Shown here piece after piece: positions 4,700 to 6,049 of a stretch of 6,049 nt of DNA; the stretch's first letter is position 1; each line of letters starts with the position of its first letter. Under the pieces are notes generated by a model that worked only from the letters and a program-made list of their open reading frames with translations, was not told the DNA's origin and ran no database searches. Origin of the DNA: an uncultured euryarchaeote (GTDB lineage Archaea; Thermoplasmatota; Poseidoniia; Poseidoniales; Poseidoniaceae); contig CALCOQ010000335.1 of the NCBI GenBank assembly GCA_937897005.1, positions 1 to 6,049 of the forward strand, written 5' to 3'. The translations under genes and the position numbers were made by a program.

Positions 4700-6049
4700 A
4701 TGATGAAGAGGCACGCCTTGCTGCTGTTCGTTGTTTTGTTGGTATCCATCATTCCTACGCAGTATCACGATTTCGAGGCCATCCAGTACTCATCTTCGGG
4801 GTCAACATCCGAGGTAGCAGAGGTGCCAACGTGGCGGGTCGGGGACAAATGGATATATGCTGGAGCCTTCGATGCTGAGACTCTGATCAGGGAGAATGGG
4901 GTTTCAGCATCAGTTGGAGAAATAAATGGCGATGCTGAAATGGTGGTACTGGAAATTCTGACAATGACCGTTGAGAATCAATCGACCTTGGTGTACAAAA
5001 CTATAATGACTGCTGAATTCGACAAGAACGGCGTCGAACTGGATGGTTACAATGGCAACCTGTACATCGATTTCACCTTCATTGAATATTATCGTGTCAG
5101 CGACCTTGCTTCGGTGATGAACGACCTCTCTCTCGATGTGAAATTCAGCGCGCTTGGATTCATCAATATCGATGTTGCTGACATAACCATCAGCAATCAA
5201 TACGCTCCTCCCAATGAAATTCTGGATTTTCCCATGCGACTGGGAGAGCGGTGGATGAACAATTACACGCAAGACACCAGTTGGTCTGGCTCATCGGATT
5301 ACATCACTCCATTCCCTGCTGATGAAAGCGGACCCGAACAAGCGAATTTTGGAATCACGAAACTCGGGGTCCCAATCAATCCGCTTGGCCATACAATCTC
5401 CTATGGTGGGTGTTCAGATTCCTTTGAGGTGAGCGGTTGGAACGACGAAGGAAAGAAGGAGAGTTATCGCTGGTTCTGTCCAGCCATCAGAAGCCTTGCA
5501 TGGATCCATACAGAGGATGATGTCGGGCTGACGATGGACTTCCGTATCAAGTCATACGAACCTGTAGCTTCGAGTGGTGTCAATGCGAACAGCGACCCTG
5601 GAAACAGAGATGAGAGCGTACAGGTCGACCTTGAGTTCCCACTGTTCTCTCTCGATACCAACCTCAGCGTATGGGCCAATACCTCTACCTCTAGAGCTGG
5701 AGAGATGATCGAGTTCCGGCATGAGCGAACAGGACTCATTCAATCAGCCCTGATTCAAGCAAATGGTTCGGCTCACCTGTTCTTCGATAGTGGACATGAA
5801 CTCGATGCCTCGTATACTTCCACTGACCACTCAAGTCACGGAATCATCGCCTGGTTCAGCAGCATTGGGATGATTGGTGCGTCTACACTGACGCTGGACG
5901 AGGACGTGGTGGCTCTGGATCTGATGGCAGTTCCTGATCGTGCCTATATCGAACGAAACCGTTCTGGAATTGTCTCTGAACTCAATGAATTGACCGGTTG
6001 GAACGTTATTCCGGGAGATATTCTGAGAATGGAGTTACCGGTCATGAAT
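4700..6049 (+). CDS. Secreted or surface protein with signal peptide, function unknown (3' partial)
   Basis: The frame is open from ATG 4700 to the window end (450 residues). A TGA at 4676-4678 limits the start; ATG 4703 is equally possible. Residues 1-20 look like a signal peptide: MMKRH, a hydrophobic core ALLLFVVLLVSII, then PT. The mature part is acidic, with many Ser/Thr/Asn and predicted beta-rich stretches, as in exported archaeal proteins. A motif WRVGDKWIYAGAFD at 45-58 is echoed by MRLGERWMNNYT at 179-190, suggesting two related domains. Only two cysteines occur (C238, C260), close enough for a disulfide. I recognise no catalytic motif and no named family; similar G-D-K-W segments occur in uncharacterised exported proteins of marine archaea as I recall. 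Whether the C-terminus has a membrane anchor cannot be seen. No clear TATA box lies in the 50-bp spacer upstream. Confidence 0.82.
   Translation, partial: MMKRHALLLFVVLLVSIIPTQYHDFEAIQYSSSGSTSEVAEVPTWRVGDKWIYAGAFDAETLIRENGVSASVGEINGDAEMVVLEILTMTVENQSTLVYKTIMTAEFDKNGVELDGYNGNLYIDFTFIEYYRVSDLASVMNDLSLDVKFSALGFINIDVADITISNQYAPPNEILDFPMRLGERWMNNYTQDTSWSGSSDYITPFPADESGPEQANFGITKLGVPINPLGHTISYGGCSDSFEVSGWNDEGKKESYRWFCPAIRSLAWIHTEDDVGLTMDFRIKSYEPVASSGVNANSDPGNRDESVQVDLEFPLFSLDTNLSVWANTSTSRAGEMIEFRHERTGLIQSALIQANGSAHLFFDSGHELDASYTSTDHSSHGIIAWFSSIGMIGASTLTLDEDVVALDLMAVPDRAYIERNRSGIVSELNELTGWNVIPGDILRMELPVMN

Noticed and set aside
4579..4878. Plus-strand 99-codon frame across the hairpin and the start of the secreted protein
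   Set aside because: It overlaps the signal peptide gene in another frame for about 180 nt and has no family resemblance.
4910..5272. Minus-strand 120-codon frame inside the secreted protein gene
   Set aside because: Antisense shadow; the + strand frame is open for 1350 bases with a signal peptide. The minus frames at 5464-5743 are rejected for the same reason.

Overview
The window reads as a piece of an archaeal genome, probably a marine euryarchaeon of the Thermoplasmatota / Marine Group II (Poseidoniales) kind. The anchors are an archaeal TATA-binding protein, an archaeal-type mevalonate kinase, and a TATA element placed as for a leaderless mRNA. Protein length and style (signal-peptide protein with a G-D-K-W motif, acidic loops, inserts in housekeeping proteins) also fit. 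The lineage below Archaea is an inference from general resemblance, not from a search. There is no rRNA, tRNA, CRISPR array, insertion sequence or phage gene that I can see.

Layout. (1) Bases 3-446, + strand: the 3' end of a four-helix (visible part) membrane protein resembling the Frag1/DRAM/Sfk1 family. (2) Bases 501-2396, - strand, convergent with it: a two-gene operon of an ETF:quinone oxidoreductase flavoprotein (fixC type) followed 12 nt later by its ferredoxin partner (fixX type). (3) A 119-bp divergent spacer, then a + strand mevalonate kinase (2516-3667) and, 57 bp further with its own TATA box, the general transcription factor TBP (3725-4441). (4) A small cysteine-rich protein on the - strand (4443-4649), which ends 1 nt from the TBP stop and is preceded by a perfect 9-bp hairpin. 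(5) A + strand secreted protein starting at 4700 and running off the window end.

How the genes relate. FixC and FixX together would move electrons from an electron-transfer flavoprotein (EtfAB, not in this window) to the quinone pool, as in fatty-acid or amino-acid oxidation, or would take part in flavin-based bifurcation. Mevalonate kinase supplies phosphomevalonate for isoprenoid lipids and quinones. TBP serves transcription genome-wide. The rest are unrelated housekeeping or surface genes, so this is mostly a core-genome region and not a defence or mobile island.

The points most worth attention are the unusual architecture of TBP (a lysine/aspartate tail encoded by a hexamer DNA repeat, plus an insert in only one of its two halves), the small GDCC-motif cysteine protein with a hairpin over its possible ribosome binding site, inserts in both fixC and mevalonate kinase, and the unrecognised secreted protein.
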